Source of the DNA: CAWGXG01 sp963826505
GTDB lineage: Bacteria; Chloroflexota; Anaerolineae; Aggregatilineales; Aggregatilineaceae
DNA length: 64,000 bases
Direction of reading: 5' to 3'
Assembly (NCBI GenBank): GCA_963826505.1
Contig: CAWGXG010000010.1
Span: 124,001 to 188,000 of the forward strand
The position numbers and the translations under genes are program-made. This document shows, piece by piece, positions 1 through 8,399 of this stretch. Within the stretch, counting starts at the first letter, position 1. Each line of letters begins with the position of its first letter. The notes beneath the pieces are model-generated. The model did not search any database and was not told where the DNA came from. It saw only the letters and a program-made list of their open reading frames with translations.

Positions 1-274
1 CCCGGATACCCTCAAGCAGCGTGTCCTCGGTAGACACATCCACCGGACGCCCAAGCAGTTCGGACAGCGCCTGCATCAGCCCGATATGATCCCATAGCGT
101 GTAATCCGGCTCGAACGTGACCAGGAAATCAACATCACTCGCGGCTGAGGCGTCCCCGCGCGCGACGGAGCCAAACACGCGAATATCGCGCACGTTATGC
201 GCCCGTGCGATCTGCAGAATCGCTTCACGCTGGTTCCACACCCGCTCCGCGATCGTCGTACCGGATCGAGCCAT
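1..274 (-). CDS. MNT-type nucleotidyltransferase domain protein, cut by window edge
   Basis: The reverse-strand frame opens with ATG at 274 (MARSGTTIAERVWNQREAI) and runs off the window start, so only about 91 N-terminal residues are seen. The core signature GSVARGDASAASDVDFLV lies near residues 37-54. It carries the G-S and D-x-D pattern of the minimal nucleotidyltransferase (MNT/KNTase) fold. Proteins of this family commonly act as antitoxins or nucleotidyl-transferring partners of HEPN proteins; the partner would lie outside the window, so that role is inference. The stop of the upstream kinase is 19 bases away on the same strand, so the two may be cotranscribed. Confidence 0.8.
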   Translation of the reverse strand, partial: MARSGTTIAERVWNQREAILQIARAHNVRDIRVFGSVARGDASAASDVDFLVTFEPDYTLWDHIGLMQALSELLGRPVDVSTEDTLLEGIR

Positions 275-293
275 ATCCCGTCGCTCTCCGCTC

Positions 294-3200
294 TTACCCC
301 CGCGCTCGGACCGCGGCGCGTTCCTGTCGTGCCGCGATCGGCAGCGTGAAGTGGAAGGTTGTCCCCACGTCGATCGCGCTCTCGACCCATACCTTGCCGC
401 CGTGCATGTCGATCAGACCGCGCGTGATCGTCAGGCCCAGGCCGGTGCCGGGCTGTTCGCGCGTCAGGGGGTTTTCGCTGCGGAAATAGGGGGTGAACAA
501 CTGCCGCAGATCATCGTCAGTCATGCCGATGCCCGTATCGCGCACCATGCAGTGCACCACTTCGGGCGGACCCTGCGGATCCCACTGGTTGCGCACCGCC
601 TCGGCCCGGATGATGATCGTTCCGGCGGGCGGCGTGTACTTGTAGGCGTTGGAAATGAAATTCGTCATGACCTGGATCAGGCGGTTCTGGTCGCCGCGCA
701 CGTAGGGCAGGTCTTCCGGCACGTCGAGCACCAGTTCCTGCTCTTTTTCGTCGATCATGCGCTGCTGGGCGCGCAGCGTCTCTGTGACCACGTTGCGGAA
801 ATTGACGTTAGTCAGGTCCAGGCGCAGGTTATCGGTCTGCTGCTTGGTGAGGTCGTTGAGGTCGCTCACGAGTGTTTCCATACGCGCCACGTTGTTGAAA
901 ATCGTGTGGAGGAAGTCCGACTGCTGCTCGTTAACCGGTCCCACCACACCCTTGAGCAGCAGGTCCGTGTAGCCCTTCATGCTCGTCATGGGATTCTTCA
1001 ACTCGTGCGCCACAAACGACACAAATTCGCTCTTGGCGACGTTGGCGCGCTGGAGCTCGCTGAACAGTTGGGCGTTCACGATAGCGGGTGTGGCGTGCTC
1101 CGCAAGACGGGCCACGAAGTCGAGGTCGAGCAGCCCCAGCTCGCCCTCGCGATCACTTTCAAGGATGATCACGCCGATCACGCGACTGGCACTGAACAGC
1201 GGGACCGTCATCTGCGCGACACAGCCCGGCAGCGACTCGGCGGAACCGGGTTCCATGCCAAGCTCGGTATTGAGCGACGGGCGTCCACTACGCACCGCGC
1301 GCCCCAACGGCCCCTGATCATCGGGGAAATCGCGGCGGGTCGTGCCCCGGTAATACATCGTCCCTTCCGGGTAACCATACGAGGCCAGCAAGCGCACGAT
1401 CCCGCGCTCGTGGTCGCGAATGAACAGCGCTCCAGCGGCGGCACCACTCTTACGCAGCGCCCAGTCCATCGTAATATCGACCACTTTTTCCAGGTTGAGC
1501 GTGCGGTTTAATTCCTGGTCGATACGCTGCATGGTGTCGAGTTCCTGCACGCGCAGGGCAAGCTGTTGGTCGGTCATATCGAACAGGCGCGCGTTTTCGA
1601 TGGCGATAGCGGCCTGCCCGGCAAACGTCGCCAGCATGTCGGCGTCTTCGGTGATGAAGATCCCGCCGCCGCGCTTGTTGAGCACCTGCAGCACGCCGAT
1701 CGCGCGACCAGCCACCATCAGCGGGACAGACAGGATCGCCCCGGTACGGAAAGCGGGTGCGGGGTCCGCCTTTGGCGGGTGATCGTGCCCGTTGTCGCCT
1801 ACGGTCAGCGCCTGTTCTTCCCCGGTGGAACGGATGTCACCAAACCAGCGCGAGTCGCGTACCGGGTCGTTGACGATGATCGGCTCGCCGCGCTGGACGG
1901 TCGCGCCCGCCAACCCGGTCCCCGCCGGGAGCCGCGTCCCGATCAGGTCTTCGCCCGCGCCGCCGACCACCACGCGGAACTGGAGATCGCCCGTTTCCTC
2001 CTCCACGAGCAGCAGGCTGCCCGCTTCGGAATTGAGGATTTGCACGGCGTTTTCGGTGATCAGGCGCAGCAGGCGGCTGACGTTGCCCATCTCGGACGCC
2101 AACTGGTTGGCGATTTCGTTGATGGCGGCCAACTGGCGGGCGCGCTGCTGCGTCTTTTCGAACAATTGCAGCTTATCGATCGCGCTCGCGGCGAGATTGG
2201 CGATATCCCAGAACAAATCCTGCTGTTCATCGTTGAAGGAAACGCCAGATTCGGTCGTGGACGCCACCATCACCCCCAGCACCCCCTCGCCGGTATCGGC
2301 CAGCAGCGGGACACCCATCCATGCTTTCAAGCTGGGGTTATGGGGCGGCGTGTGGGGATCGCGCAGCAGCGATTCGCGTACGTAATCGTCGGTGCGCAGC
2401 GTTTGCTGCGAGCGCGCGATCTCGCTGATCAGGTCGCGGCCCATACGCCAGCGGCGCCCTTCGCGCTCGACGACGCGGTCGTCGCCTTCGTTGTAGAACA
2501 CGTAAAACAGCTCGTCAGTCGCGGAATCGCGCAGGGCGATATAAAAGCACGGCGCTTCGATTACGCGCATCGTCTGGGCGTAGACCAGCTCCAGCAGCGT
2601 GTCAAAATCGATGGCGAAGTTGAGCGCGCGGCTCACCTGGCTCAGCACGTCCTGCACGCGGACGCGGCGTTCCAGGTCGTCCACGGCCTGGGCGCGTTCC
2701 ACCGCCAGCGCAATCTGGTCGCTCAAACTCTCGATGAAGCGCAAATCCTCATGCACGTAGGACGCGCCGCTCTTGCGCGGTCCGATGGCCAGAAAGCCGT
2801 TCAACCCCTTCTGTCCGCGCAGCCCCACGATGATCGGCGCGCCCAGCAGCGCCAGACGCGCGCGGTCGCTCATCACTTCGAGCGGCAGCGGGCGACCTTC
2901 TTCGAGATAGAGCACGCTGGCGCGGTCGCGCAGATAGCGCAGCAGGCCGCTTTCGGCCACGAATGTGATATCGGTCTGGCGCACGCCGGTGACGGCGTCC
3001 GGTTGGACGCGATACTCATAGGTTACTGCGTCGCGCACGAAAAAGAGCAGGTGCGAGGGGATCAGGCTGGCATCCAGCGCCCGGTGAATCAGTCGGTTGA
3101 CTTCGTCCAGGCCGATGGCGTTGGTCACATCGCGCGAGAATTGTTCCAGGTGCGGTTGGAAGGCACGCCGCGTGCGAAAATATGTCGCGTCGATCATGCG

Positions 3201-4511
3201 CTGGAGGATGACGCGCAGCGGGTTAAAGGCCAGCGCCACGCCGAAAATGGACAGCACGATCAGCACCGGGCTGAGGGCCGTGCTGCGCATGGTGCGCCCG
3301 ATCAGGATAGTCACCGCAGCGACGATCAGGAAATAGGTGAGCGTCATCGCGCCCAGCAGCGCCGCGTATAACGCCGTTTGAGTGATCAGCCGGTCGGTGT
3401 CCACCAGGCGGAACTGCAAAATCGCGTACATGGCGCTCAGCGGCAGCAAGACCGGCAGCAGGTGATTGAAGACCACCAGGCTGCCATCCAACCCGCCGCC
3501 TACCCACAGTGCCACAAACCACCACACGATCGGCACGAGGGCGGGCACCAGACCCAGGATCACCATCGTGCTCTGATTGCGCGCGATGGGTGACGCCGAG
3601 CGCGTCCGCCGGTAGACCAGCGTACCCAACAACAGCAGGCCGCCCGCCGTCAGCGCCGCCAGCGTCAACCCGTACCCGGCCCGATTAAGCGACGGATCCG
3701 ACGCGGAATAGAGCACCACGCTCGCGCCGCCTAACGCCAGCGCCACCACGACCGGTGCCAACCCCATCACCGGGGCCTGCTGCACGATCGAAAGGCGGAA
3801 CGGGAATTCCAGCGCGAACATCACCATCAGCCCGGCTGCCAGACACGAGGCCGCAAACCACACCCAGGCGATATGATGCATCCCGACAGCGTCGAAATAA
3901 CCCGCCAGAAAGACTACCAATGCGGAGGCCAGCACCGTCACCAGCGCGATCTGCCCGCTGGACGACTGCCGCAAGTAGAGCAGTCCGGCCACGGCCCACA
4001 GCCCCAGGGCCACCACCCAGCCAATGCCTTCGTACGCGATCAGATCGCCCAGGGTCGGCTTGGTGAGAGTCAACGTGAGCGCGCATTGGTTCAGGGCGGG
4101 ATCGTCCGGGAGCGGCGCGCAGTCCGCGCCTACAGGTGGGGCTATCTGGGCATCTCGCAGGAACATAATCCCGATCATGTCGCCTTCAGCGTGATGCGCC
4201 AGCAAATTGTTAAAGGCTTCGAGCCGCTCGCCCACCGGGCGGGAGGCCAGATCGGCACCGTCGACACGCGTCAGTTGGTCGTCGGCGCGCAGCCCGGCAG
4301 CGCGTGCGGGCCAGTCAGCGCCAGTCAGGGATTTAGCGGGGCCAATCTCCAGGTCGCGCAGGGGCAGCGCCCCCATGAAAGGCCGGTCGTACCAGGTCAG
4401 CGCCAGGACCGCATAAACCACCAGCAGCGCCCCTGCGACCAGCAGCGACATCCCCGCCGCTGTGCGCATCGCCCATCGCCCCCGGAGAAGTGAAAACAAA
4501 GAACGCTGCAT
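294..4511 (-). CDS. Membrane histidine kinase: PDZ-like, multi-TM and four GAF domains
   Basis: A sensor histidine kinase of 1405 aa. An N-terminal membrane helix (about 15-38) is followed by a PDZ-like stretch (about 50-110, AGLRADDQLTRVDG) and a block of hydrophobic helices (about 155-420) resembling a multi-helix sensor. About four GAF domains follow (roughly 460-620, 630-790, 810-990 and 1005-1165). The HisKA domain has the phospho-accepting His in FVAHELKNPM, and the HATPase domain carries N (NFISNAYKYTP), G1 (DTGIGM) and G2 (GTGLGL) boxes. ATG at 4511 has GGAG/AGAGG upstream. No receiver domain and no adjacent response regulator are visible, so its partner is unknown. It likely autophosphorylates in response to a membrane or cytosolic ligand; the ligand cannot be read from sequence. 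Confidence 0.9.
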   Translation of the reverse strand: MQRSLFSLLRGRWAMRTAAGMSLLVAGALLVVYAVLALTWYDRPFMGALPLRDLEIGPAKSLTGADWPARAAGLRADDQLTRVDGADLASRPVGERLEAFNNLLAHHAEGDMIGIMFLRDAQIAPPVGADCAPLPDDPALNQCALTLTLTKPTLGDLIAYEGIGWVVALGLWAVAGLLYLRQSSSGQIALVTVLASALVVFLAGYFDAVGMHHIAWVWFAASCLAAGLMVMFALEFPFRLSIVQQAPVMGLAPVVVALALGGASVVLYSASDPSLNRAGYGLTLAALTAGGLLLLGTLVYRRTRSASPIARNQSTMVILGLVPALVPIVWWFVALWVGGGLDGSLVVFNHLLPVLLPLSAMYAILQFRLVDTDRLITQTALYAALLGAMTLTYFLIVAAVTILIGRTMRSTALSPVLIVLSIFGVALAFNPLRVILQRMIDATYFRTRRAFQPHLEQFSRDVTNAIGLDEVNRLIHRALDASLIPSHLLFFVRDAVTYEYRVQPDAVTGVRQTDITFVAESGLLRYLRDRASVLYLEEGRPLPLEVMSDRARLALLGAPIIVGLRGQKGLNGFLAIGPRKSGASYVHEDLRFIESLSDQIALAVERAQAVDDLERRVRVQDVLSQVSRALNFAIDFDTLLELVYAQTMRVIEAPCFYIALRDSATDELFYVFYNEGDDRVVEREGRRWRMGRDLISEIARSQQTLRTDDYVRESLLRDPHTPPHNPSLKAWMGVPLLADTGEGVLGVMVASTTESGVSFNDEQQDLFWDIANLAASAIDKLQLFEKTQQRARQLAAINEIANQLASEMGNVSRLLRLITENAVQILNSEAGSLLLVEEETGDLQFRVVVGGAGEDLIGTRLPAGTGLAGATVQRGEPIIVNDPVRDSRWFGDIRSTGEEQALTVGDNGHDHPPKADPAPAFRTGAILSVPLMVAGRAIGVLQVLNKRGGGIFITEDADMLATFAGQAAIAIENARLFDMTDQQLALRVQELDTMQRIDQELNRTLNLEKVVDITMDWALRKSGAAAGALFIRDHERGIVRLLASYGYPEGTMYYRGTTRRDFPDDQGPLGRAVRSGRPSLNTELGMEPGSAESLPGCVAQMTVPLFSASRVIGVIILESDREGELGLLDLDFVARLAEHATPAIVNAQLFSELQRANVAKSEFVSFVAHELKNPMTSMKGYTDLLLKGVVGPVNEQQSDFLHTIFNNVARMETLVSDLNDLTKQQTDNLRLDLTNVNFRNVVTETLRAQQRMIDEKEQELVLDVPEDLPYVRGDQNRLIQVMTNFISNAYKYTPPAGTIIIRAEAVRNQWDPQGPPEVVHCMVRDTGIGMTDDDLRQLFTPYFRSENPLTREQPGTGLGLTITRGLIDMHGGKVWVESAIDVGTTFHFTLPIAARQERAAVRARG

Positions 4512-4742
4512 TGCCTCTGCTCCGCCTGCGCCTGCCCAGATTCGACCTTAAGACTGCCTGCATTGTATCACACAACCCGCGATCGTCCCATCCGCTCAAG
4601 GGGCCATTAGACGCGCGCAAACCGAACTCTAACTGGCAGCAATCAGCGGCCAGCAGACAGTGGAGCCCCCGGCAAAGCCGCCCCGTATCTTGGGGGAGGA
4701 TGCGGTGTTCCCATCTTCATACGCGCCCGGCGCGCTATCCGG

Positions 4743-4748
4743 TATAAT
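4743..4748 (+). promoter_or_regulatory. Perfect -10 box upstream of the mutase B12 subunit
   Basis: TATAAT at 4743-4748 lies about 50 bases before the ATG at 4801. No good -35 hexamer is visible at 16-18 bases spacing, so the assignment rests on the -10 alone. The rest of the 4512-4800 gap shows nothing else recognisable, including no cobalamin riboswitch. Confidence 0.4.
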
Positions 4749-4800
4749 CGGGCGCAATCGTAACGCCAACCGCAATCCAGACATGGAGCCAGATCGCACC

Positions 4801-5208
4801 ATGAGTGAAAAGAAAATCCGTGTACTGCTGGCCAAGCCCGGCCTCGATGGGCACGATCGCGGCGTGAAGGTCGTCGCCCGCGCGCTGCGCGATGCCGGTA
4901 TGGAAGTCATTTACCCCGGCCTGCGCCAGACCCCCGACATGATCGCCGAAGCCGCGCTGCAAGAAGATGCGGACGTGGTCGGCCTGTCGATCCTCAGCGG
5001 CGCGCATATGGCGCTCGTCCCGCGCATCGTCGAGCGGCTGCGCGAGGCTGGATTAGACGATGTGCTGGTGCTGGTCGGCGGGATCATCCCTGACGAAGAC
5101 GTGCCCACACTGCTGGACAGCGGCGTCAGCGCAGTATTCGGCCCCGGCACCAACACCAACGCTATTGTCGAGCATATCCGCGCGGCCCTGGCCGCCCGCG
5201 CCGAGTAA
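4801..5208 (+). CDS. Methylmalonyl-CoA mutase B12-binding subunit/domain
   Basis: A 135-aa stand-alone cobalamin-binding domain. GLDGHDRG (about residues 14-21) is the DxHxxG motif that supplies the lower-axial His to B12. VVGLSILSGAHM and VLVGGIIPDED follow, as in the C-terminal domain of methylmalonyl-CoA mutase. It should pair with a separate catalytic subunit, not present here, to interconvert methylmalonyl-CoA and succinyl-CoA. ATG 4801 is chosen because the family homology begins at MSEKKIRVLLAKPG; an in-frame ATG at 4783 would add six residues. The gene is followed after 9 bases by meaB, the expected partner GTPase. Confidence 0.93.
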   Translation: MSEKKIRVLLAKPGLDGHDRGVKVVARALRDAGMEVIYPGLRQTPDMIAEAALQEDADVVGLSILSGAHMALVPRIVERLREAGLDDVLVLVGGIIPDEDVPTLLDSGVSAVFGPGTNTNAIVEHIRAALAARAE

Positions 5209-5217
5209 CGCATCCGC

Positions 5218-6231
5218 ATGTCTTCCGAAGCTGTGACGACCCTGGTCCGTGCCGCGCTGGACGGCGATCGCCGCGCCCTGGCGCGTTTGATCACGCACGT
5301 CGAAAACCGCACGCCGGAGTCAATCGAAGCGCTGGCCCTGCTCCACCCGCACACGGGCCGCGCTTATCTGGTCGGAGTCACGGGCGCGCCGGGCACCGGC
5401 AAATCGACGCTGGTCAGCGCCCTGACGCGCACCCTGCGCGCGCGCGGCCAGACCGTCGGGATCGTGGCCGTCGATCCGACCAGTCCCTTCAGCGGCGGCG
5501 CGGTGTTGGGCGATCGCGTGCGCATGGGCGATCACGCCGGGGATCGGGGCGTGTTCATTCGCAGCATGGCCAATCGCGGCAGCCTGGGCGGGCTATCCGC
5601 CACGACCGGCGACGTGGCCCGCGTGCTGGACGCGGCGGGCTTCGATGTGGTCCTGATTGAAACGGTCGGCGCGGGACAAAGTGAGGTAGACATCGCCCGC
5701 ACGGCTTATACCACCATCGTCGTGGATGCGCCCGGTCTGGGCGATGACGTGCAGGCTATCAAAGCGGGCATCCTCGAAATCGCGGACATCCTGGTCGTCA
5801 ACAAAGCCGACCGCCCCGGCGCGGAAAACACCGTCCGCGCGTTGAAGGCCGTGCTCGACCTCGGCCACCGGCTGCGCGCGCCTGTACATCACGGCCCACG
5901 CCTGTCCGAGCCCGATCCCGCCGGGCCGGAATTCGACTTTTGGGCCGTGCCCGTGCTGAGCACCGTCGCCTCGGAGTACAAGGGCATCGATGCGCTGGCG
6001 GATGCTATCGACCGCCACCGCGCCCACCTGCACGAGTCCGGCATTCTGACCGAACGCGAGCGCGGGCGCGTCGAGGCTGAGCTGATCGACCGGCTGCGCG
6101 AAACGCTGCTGGCGCGGCTGTTGGCCGACCGGTCGCCGGACGCGATCGACACTGTGATCGAGCAGGTGCTGCGCCGCGAGCTGGACCTCACCGGCGCGGT
6201 CCGCGCGCTGCTGGACGGAGATTCAGCGTGA
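5218..6231 (+). CDS. meaB: Methylmalonyl-CoA mutase-associated GTPase MeaB (ArgK family)
   Basis: A 337-aa G3E-family GTPase. The Walker A motif GAPGTGKST lies near residue 60. AVDPTSPFSGGAVLGDRVRM and FIRSMANRGSLGGLS are typical of MeaB/ArgK, and NKADRPGA provides the guanine-specific NKxD. The family protects and reactivates adenosylcobalamin-dependent methylmalonyl-CoA mutase by gating cofactor loading. It directly follows the B12-binding subunit gene and its TGA overlaps the ATG of the next gene, indicating one operon. Length is normal and all G motifs are intact. Confidence 0.95.
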   Translation: MSSEAVTTLVRAALDGDRRALARLITHVENRTPESIEALALLHPHTGRAYLVGVTGAPGTGKSTLVSALTRTLRARGQTVGIVAVDPTSPFSGGAVLGDRVRMGDHAGDRGVFIRSMANRGSLGGLSATTGDVARVLDAAGFDVVLIETVGAGQSEVDIARTAYTTIVVDAPGLGDDVQAIKAGILEIADILVVNKADRPGAENTVRALKAVLDLGHRLRAPVHHGPRLSEPDPAGPEFDFWAVPVLSTVASEYKGIDALADAIDRHRAHLHESGILTERERGRVEAELIDRLRETLLARLLADRSPDAIDTVIEQVLRRELDLTGAVRALLDGDSA

Positions 6232-6614
6232 TGGGCGTGACGCTGGAAGACCTGACGACCTGGCTTGAGCGCTATTTTGCGGCGTGGCGGTCCAACAAGC
6301 CCGCCGATGTCGCCGTGCTGTTCGCCGAGAACGCCGTCTACTATTACGGCCCGTTTAAAGATCCGGCGGTCGGCCGCGATACGATCGTGCAGCGCTGGGT
6401 GTCCGATCCCGAAGAACAACGAGACCTCCGCATCTCGTATACGCCGCTGGCGGTCAACGCCAATCGCGGCGTCGCGCACTGGCAGGTGTCGTTCCGCCCT
6501 GGCAAAACCCCGGATGTGCGCATCACCATGGACGGCATCCTGGTGCTGACCTTCGACGCGGAGGGGCGCTGCATCGAACATCGCGAATGGTACGCGCTCA
6601 AGGAGTCGTCGTAA
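6231..6614 (+). CDS. NTF2-like (SnoaL/DUF4440-type) protein
   Basis: About 127 aa with the NTF2-like cone-fold pattern: an N-terminal helix LTTWLERYFAAWRSNKPADVAVLFAENAVYYYGPF, then GRDTIVQRW and a C-terminal beta sheet ending in HREWYALKE. The family includes small-molecule isomerases/cyclases and ligand-binding proteins, so no reaction can be assigned. ATG 6231 shares its A with the meaB TGA (ATGA); a GTG at 6228 is an in-frame alternative. The overlap suggests translational coupling to meaB, although no role in the mutase pathway is established. Confidence 0.8.
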   Translation: MGVTLEDLTTWLERYFAAWRSNKPADVAVLFAENAVYYYGPFKDPAVGRDTIVQRWVSDPEEQRDLRISYTPLAVNANRGVAHWQVSFRPGKTPDVRITMDGILVLTFDAEGRCIEHREWYALKESS

Positions 6615-6693
6615 GTTTCCTCGCCTTCTGCTAATATCAATTTAGGTTTTCCGACGTTAGAAAACAGAATAGTCTGTTCAGGAGCGATTCCTA

Positions 6694-7908
6694 ATGAAAC
6701 GTCTGCTCGCCATCGCGCTGATCGTCTTGCTGCTTGCGCCTGCACTGCCCACCCGGGTTCCCGCTACCGCCGCCGATACGCCACCGCTGCTGGCGCTGCT
6801 GGCGACCGTCCCCGACCGGCCAGAGAATTACGCCGATCCGGCCACCGCGCCGCGTTTCGTCGATTTTCAGGCGCTGTACGACGTGGAGGGCATCGCGGAC
6901 ATGCGTGGGATGACCTTCGACGCACTGAATAAGCTGGTGCCGCTGCCGGGTATCCTGATGCGTATCGCCTACATGCCGGACGGCATGTCCTCATTCTTCA
7001 TAAACATCGGCCAGATGCGTGACACGGTGGGCTTTCAGTGGATCGCAGATGTGAACCAAAGCCTGGAATTCGGCGCGCCGCCGCAGGTAGGGACGGTCCT
7101 GAGCGGGACGTTCGACGCCGACGCCATCGGCGCGGCGCTGAGCGCGCGCGGTTTCACGCAGACCACGATCGATGACGTGCCGGTCTGGTCGCACCTTGAC
7201 GACGGCGCGATCAGCATCCAGGACCGCGATACCAGCGATCCGTTTGGCGGACAGTTGGGCTCTGCAGCTCGCGTCGCGCTGCTACCAGATGGCATGCTGG
7301 CCAACGCGCGCTTCAGCGCCGTGACCGAAAGCATCGTCCACGCGGCGCTGGGTGATGTCCCCACGCTGGCAACGAATCCGGCCTTCGCCGCTCTGGCGAA
7401 CGCCATCACCGCGCCGGACGGCGTGCTGATCCAGGCGTGGTTCCTCAACGGCTCGGACTCTGGCATGATCGATACCAGCCGACTGTCTCCCGATCAACCC
7501 GATCCGCTGGCCGGGTATGGGACGCTCGCGCCGTATGCGCTGGCCGTGATCGCGGACCGGCAGGAAGGCAGCGATCAGGTTCACCTGATCGGGCTGGTCT
7601 ATCCCGACGCCGCCAGCGCGCAGGCCGCCGCCGATGAGGTAGCGCAGCGCGTGCGCACCTTCACGCTGCCCGGCCAGGATTCCAGCCAGCCTCTGATCGA
7701 CCGCTACGGAGCACAGGTCAGCAGCCGCGTCTACGACAGCCCGACGACCGGTAACGCCGTCGCGCTGGTCGAAGCACGCTACCCTCTACCCACCGATCGT
7801 ACCGATCCCGACACGGGCCGTTTCATCTCCGGCGGACTGCTCTACCGCGCGTGGGCCACGGCTATCCTGCGGCGCGCTTTCGCGCCGTTGGCTATTACGG
7901 GCGGGTAA
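6694..7908 (+). CDS. Secreted protein of unknown function, 404 aa
   Basis: The N-terminus MKRLLAIALIVLLLAPALP, followed by an AxA-like region, is a typical Sec signal peptide, so the mature protein is exported. ATG 6694 has AGGAG nine bases upstream. The rest is a soluble alpha/beta protein with no recognised domain. It contains SARGFTQTTIDDVPVWSHLD and a DxxSQPLIDRY segment and ends in a short hydrophobic stretch. It is separated from the preceding operon by about 80 bases. I do not assign a function. Confidence 0.75.
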   Translation: MKRLLAIALIVLLLAPALPTRVPATAADTPPLLALLATVPDRPENYADPATAPRFVDFQALYDVEGIADMRGMTFDALNKLVPLPGILMRIAYMPDGMSSFFINIGQMRDTVGFQWIADVNQSLEFGAPPQVGTVLSGTFDADAIGAALSARGFTQTTIDDVPVWSHLDDGAISIQDRDTSDPFGGQLGSAARVALLPDGMLANARFSAVTESIVHAALGDVPTLATNPAFAALANAITAPDGVLIQAWFLNGSDSGMIDTSRLSPDQPDPLAGYGTLAPYALAVIADRQEGSDQVHLIGLVYPDAASAQAAADEVAQRVRTFTLPGQDSSQPLIDRYGAQVSSRVYDSPTTGNAVALVEARYPLPTDRTDPDTGRFISGGLLYRAWATAILRRAFAPLAITGG

Positions 7909-7927
7909 GGGACTCGCATTCAGATTG

Positions 7928-7968
7928 CCCCCTCCCCACGCGGCCTGTACACGGTTGTGGAGAGGGGG
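7928..7968. repeat. Intergenic palindromic repeat, copy A
   Basis: Inverted arms 7928-7939 (CCCCCTCCCCAC) and 7957-7968 pair over 12 positions with one mismatch around a 17-base loop. The tail GAGAGGGGGAGATCGGC is shared with copy B (22567-22595) read on the other strand. Such G-tract/C-tract palindromes are common dispersed intergenic elements in several bacterial phyla. Confidence 0.6.
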
Positions 7969-8303
7969 AGATCGGCCAAGCACACCCCCTTCTTCCTCCA
8001 CTGTCTGCGCGCAAACGCGCTCCGCCGAAGAGGAACGAAGAAATCAGGGGGCGAAATTCGAACGTTTCATTCGATCGCAGCTTCCTCTGTATGGCCTCGC
8101 TTATGTTTTTCATACTACGATTGCTACGTTTGCGGAGTAATGGGGACGAATGTTTGCTTTCCGGAGTCTTTCACGCGCGCCATGTACTTGATATCTATAA
8201 AATCTGTAAAAATCTCTCTTACACCGTCGCGCGCCCACCTCAATTGCGCTACACTACCCACAAGGCGAGAAACGACCCATCCTGTCCGGAGAGGGTGCGA
8301 ATA

Positions 8304-8312
8304 TGTTATAAT
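8304..8312 (+). promoter_or_regulatory. Extended -10 promoter of secA
   Basis: TGTTATAAT at 8304-8312 gives a TGn extension and a perfect -10 hexamer, about 88 bases before the secA ATG. The -35 is weak, as expected for extended -10 promoters. Confidence 0.6.
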
Positions 8313-8399
8313 TTCGCCAGACTTTTCTCGCATTACACTATCGTAACTAACGCACGGGCCGCGGTGCGTGTCACTTCCGCCCGGTCATGGTGAGACATC

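Larger units (their letters stand above)
7909..8399. other. Intergenic region upstream of secA
   Basis: About 490 bases without a supported gene. It holds an imperfect palindromic repeat at 7928-7968 and an extended -10 promoter near the secA end. The short frames here have no homology-like pattern or ribosome binding sites. The middle part (about 8080-8270) is noticeably A/T-richer than the flanking genes. Confidence 0.6.

Noticed and set aside
117..3371. Long plus-strand open frames opposite the first kinase (464 and 601 codons)
   Set aside because: Antisense shadows of a high-GC gene; no family-like motifs and no ribosome binding sites.
4512..4800. Possible cobalamin riboswitch before the B12-binding subunit
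   Set aside because: Too short and lacks the B12-box sequence.
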